A DNA stretch of 64,000 nucleotides from Brenneria rubrifaciens (GTDB taxonomy: Bacteria; Pseudomonadota; Gammaproteobacteria; Enterobacterales; Enterobacteriaceae). Of this stretch, positions 62,531-64,000 are shown one piece after another. The notes under the pieces are model-generated. The model made no database searches. It saw only the letters and a program-made list of their open reading frames with translations, and was not told where the DNA came from. The stretch is from positions 1,922,001 to 1,986,000 of the forward strand of contig NZ_CP034035.1 of assembly GCF_005484945.1 (NCBI RefSeq), in the 5' to 3' direction. The position numbers were made by a program, and so were the translations under genes. The number at the start of each line of letters is the position of its first letter. Position 1 is the first letter of the stretch.

Positions 62531-63802
62531 ATGGCCTATTTCATTGATCGACGGCTAAATGGCAAAAACAAAAGCATGGTTAACCGCCAGCGCTTTTTGC
62601 GCCGCTATAAGTCGCAAATTAAACAGTCGATTTCCGAGGCCATTAATAAGCGTTCGGTGACCGATATCGAAAGCGGGGAGTCTGTCTCGATCCCCAATGG
62701 GGACATTAACGAACCCATGTTTCATCAGGGACGCGGGGGACGCCGTCATCGCGTCCATCCCGGCAACGATCACTTCATACAAAACGATCGCATTGAGCGG
62801 CCGCAGGGAGGAGGCGGCGGTTCCGGTCAGGGCGATGCCAGCAATAATGGCGAAGGCCAGGATGAGTTCGTGTTTCAGATATCCAAGGATGAATATCTGG
62901 ATCTGTTGTTTGAAGATCTGGCGTTGCCTAATTTGAAGAAAACGCAGCACCGCCAGCTTAACGAATACAAGACTCACCGCGCCGGGTACACGGCGAACGG
63001 TGTTCCCGCCAATATCAGCGTGGTACGCTCGCTGCAAAATTCCCTTGCCCGCCGTATGGCAATGACGGCAGGCAAACGCCGGGAGTTGCACGCGATGGAG
63101 GAATCCCTGGAGCAACTGGAGCGTATTGAACCGGCCCAACTGCTGGAGGAGGAGCGTTTACGGCAGGATATCGCGGAATTACGTCAGAAGATTGCCCGCG
63201 TCCCGTTTATTGACACGTTTGACCTGCGCTATAAAAATTACGAACGGCGGGCCGAGCCGTCCAGTCAGGCAGTAATGTTCTGTCTGATGGATGTTTCCGG
63301 CTCAATGGATCAAGCGACCAAAGACATGGCGAAACGCTTTTATATTCTGCTCTATCTGTTTCTCAGTCGGAGCTATAAAAACGTTGACGTCGTCTATATT
63401 CGCCATCACACGCAGGCTAAAGAGGTCGATGAGCAGGAGTTTTTCTACTCGCAGGAAACAGGCGGCACCATCGTGTCCAGCGCATTAAAACTCATGGAAG
63501 AAGTGATTCACGAACGTTACGATCCGTCGCAGTGGAATATCTACGCTGCTCAGGCATCCGATGGCGACAACTGGGCGGATGACTCCCCGCTGTGTCATCA
63601 GATTCTGGCGAATCAGTTGCTGCCAATGGTGCGTTATTACAGCTACATTGAAATTACCCGACGTTCACACCAAACGCTGTGGCGTGAGTACGAAATGCTG
63701 CATGACGAATTCGATAACTTTGCCATGCAGCATATTCGCGATCCAGAAGATATCTATCCCGTGTTCCGCGAGCTTTTCCGCAAACAAACCGTTGGTCATT
63801 AA
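62531..63802 (+). CDS. yeaH: YeaH, DUF444/UPF0229 VWA-like protein
   Basis: A 423-residue protein of the UPF0229 family, functionally linked to YeaG; its molecular role is unknown. It has a basic N-terminus, a Gly-rich linker (about 92-105) and a von Willebrand A-like domain with the MIDAS-type [14 protein letters not shown] precedes the ATG, which lies 37 bp after yeaG. Confidence 0.95.
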   Translation: MAYFIDRRLNGKNKSMVNRQRFLRRYKSQIKQSISEAINKRSVTDIESGESVSIPNGDINEPMFHQGRGGRRHRVHPGNDHFIQNDRIERPQGGGGGSGQGDASNNGEGQDEFVFQISKDEYLDLLFEDLALPNLKKTQHRQLNEYKTHRAGYTANGVPANISVVRSLQNSLARRMAMTAGKRRELHAMEESLEQLERIEPAQLLEEERLRQDIAELRQKIARVPFIDTFDLRYKNYERRAEPSSQAVMFCLMDVSGSMDQATKDMAKRFYILLYLFLSRSYKNVDVVYIRHHTQAKEVDEQEFFYSQETGGTIVSSALKLMEEVIHERYDPSQWNIYAAQASDGDNWADDSPLCHQILANQLLPMVRYYSYIEITRRSHQTLWREYEMLHDEFDNFAMQHIRDPEDIYPVFRELFRKQTVGH

Positions 63803-63867
63803 TATATTGATTATTCATCAAATAGAGTCAGCCAATTAAATTATCAATCTGGCTGATTAATAATGTC

Positions 63868-63883
63868 TGTACGATACCGTACA
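63868..63883. promoter_or_regulatory. Short palindrome before spoVR
   Basis: TGTACG-ATAC-CGTACA is a perfect 6-bp inverted repeat, 24 bp before the spoVR start. A weaker stem (TCAGCCA with TGGCTGA, 63828-63856) precedes it. It may be an operator or an RNA hairpin near the ribosome site. Confidence 0.4.
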
Positions 63884-63906
63884 TGCAGTCATGTAGGGGG
63901 GCGCTG

Positions 63907-64000
63907 ATGGCTATATCGACCAATGATCAGGTAAAGAAACCGAATCGTCTTGATGATGGACCAGACTGGACGTTTGATCTATTACAGATCTACCTTGATG
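63907..64000 (+). CDS. ycgB: SpoVR/YcgB-family protein, 5' end
   Basis: The first 31 codons of a SpoVR-family protein run off the right edge of the window. The peptide contains RLDDGPDWTFDLLQIYLD, matching E. coli YcgB (RLSDGPDWTFELLDVYL). GGGGGG lies just before the ATG. In E. coli ycgB is unlinked; here it follows yeaH on the same strand. Confidence 0.88.
   Translation, partial: MAISTNDQVKKPNRLDDGPDWTFDLLQIYLD

Overview
This 64 kb window reads as a core chromosomal segment of a member of the Enterobacterales. Gene order follows the E. coli K-12 blocks rsx-nth, cysB-topA-yciN-sohB-yciK-btuR-rluB-yciO-rnm-trp, ompW-yciCBA-tonB-yciI, cls-yciU-opp, adhE-tdk-hns-galU-rssBA-ychJ-purU, and topB-ydjA-sppA-ansA-pncA-yeaC-msrB-gapA-yeaDE-mipA-yeaGH. 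Separate trpG and trpD genes, moderate GC content and the particular gene junctions suggest a soft-rot type lineage (Pectobacteriaceae such as Pectobacterium, Brenneria or Dickeya). That placement is inference. I saw no rRNA, tRNA, insertion sequence, prophage or CRISPR array.

Layout. 1-4.2 kb: end of rsxC, then rsxD, rsxG, rsxE and nth in one overlapping + strand operon. 4.2-14.5 kb: regulators and nucleic-acid enzymes (cysB, topA, yciN, sohB, yciK, btuR, rluB, yciO, rnm). 14.6-21.5 kb: complete trp operon with promoter/operator, leader peptide, attenuator, trpE-G-D-C(F)-B-A and terminator. 21.6-30.5 kb: envelope genes (ompW, yciC, yciB, tonB, cls), an atypical chemoreceptor and small conserved genes. 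30.5-36.1 kb: the oppABCDF oligopeptide transporter on the minus strand. 36.1-37.1 kb: a gene-free, AT-rich region with several inverted repeats. 37.1-46.2 kb: adhE, tdk, hns, galU, rssB, rssA, ychJ and purU. 46.3-48.6 kb: a putative glycine transporter (UPF0126/TRIC-like) behind a tandem glycine riboswitch, then xthA. 48.3-60 kb: topB-ynjH, ydjA, sppA, ansA, pncA, msrB-yeaC, gapA, yeaD, yeaE and mipA. 60-64 kb: yeaG (PrkA), yeaH and the start of a spoVR/ycgB gene.

The genes are largely housekeeping: electron transport to SoxR (rsx), DNA repair (nth, xthA), topology (topA, topB, hns), tryptophan and cobalamin metabolism, fermentation (adhE), glycolysis (gapA) and stress-sigma control (rssB). 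The most informative signals are regulatory and can be read directly in the DNA: a tandem glycine riboswitch on a transporter gene, a near-consensus sigma-54 promoter before yeaG, FNR and CRP sites placed as class II activators before ompW and gapA, a Cra-like dyad before adhE, and the classical trp attenuator. The best candidates for less-described biology are the contiguous PrkA-YeaH-SpoVR cluster, the riboswitch-controlled transporter, an orphan perfect palindrome between oppA and adhE, and a chemoreceptor with altered signalling-tip residues. I found no convincing wholly new defence, mobile or biosynthetic system.
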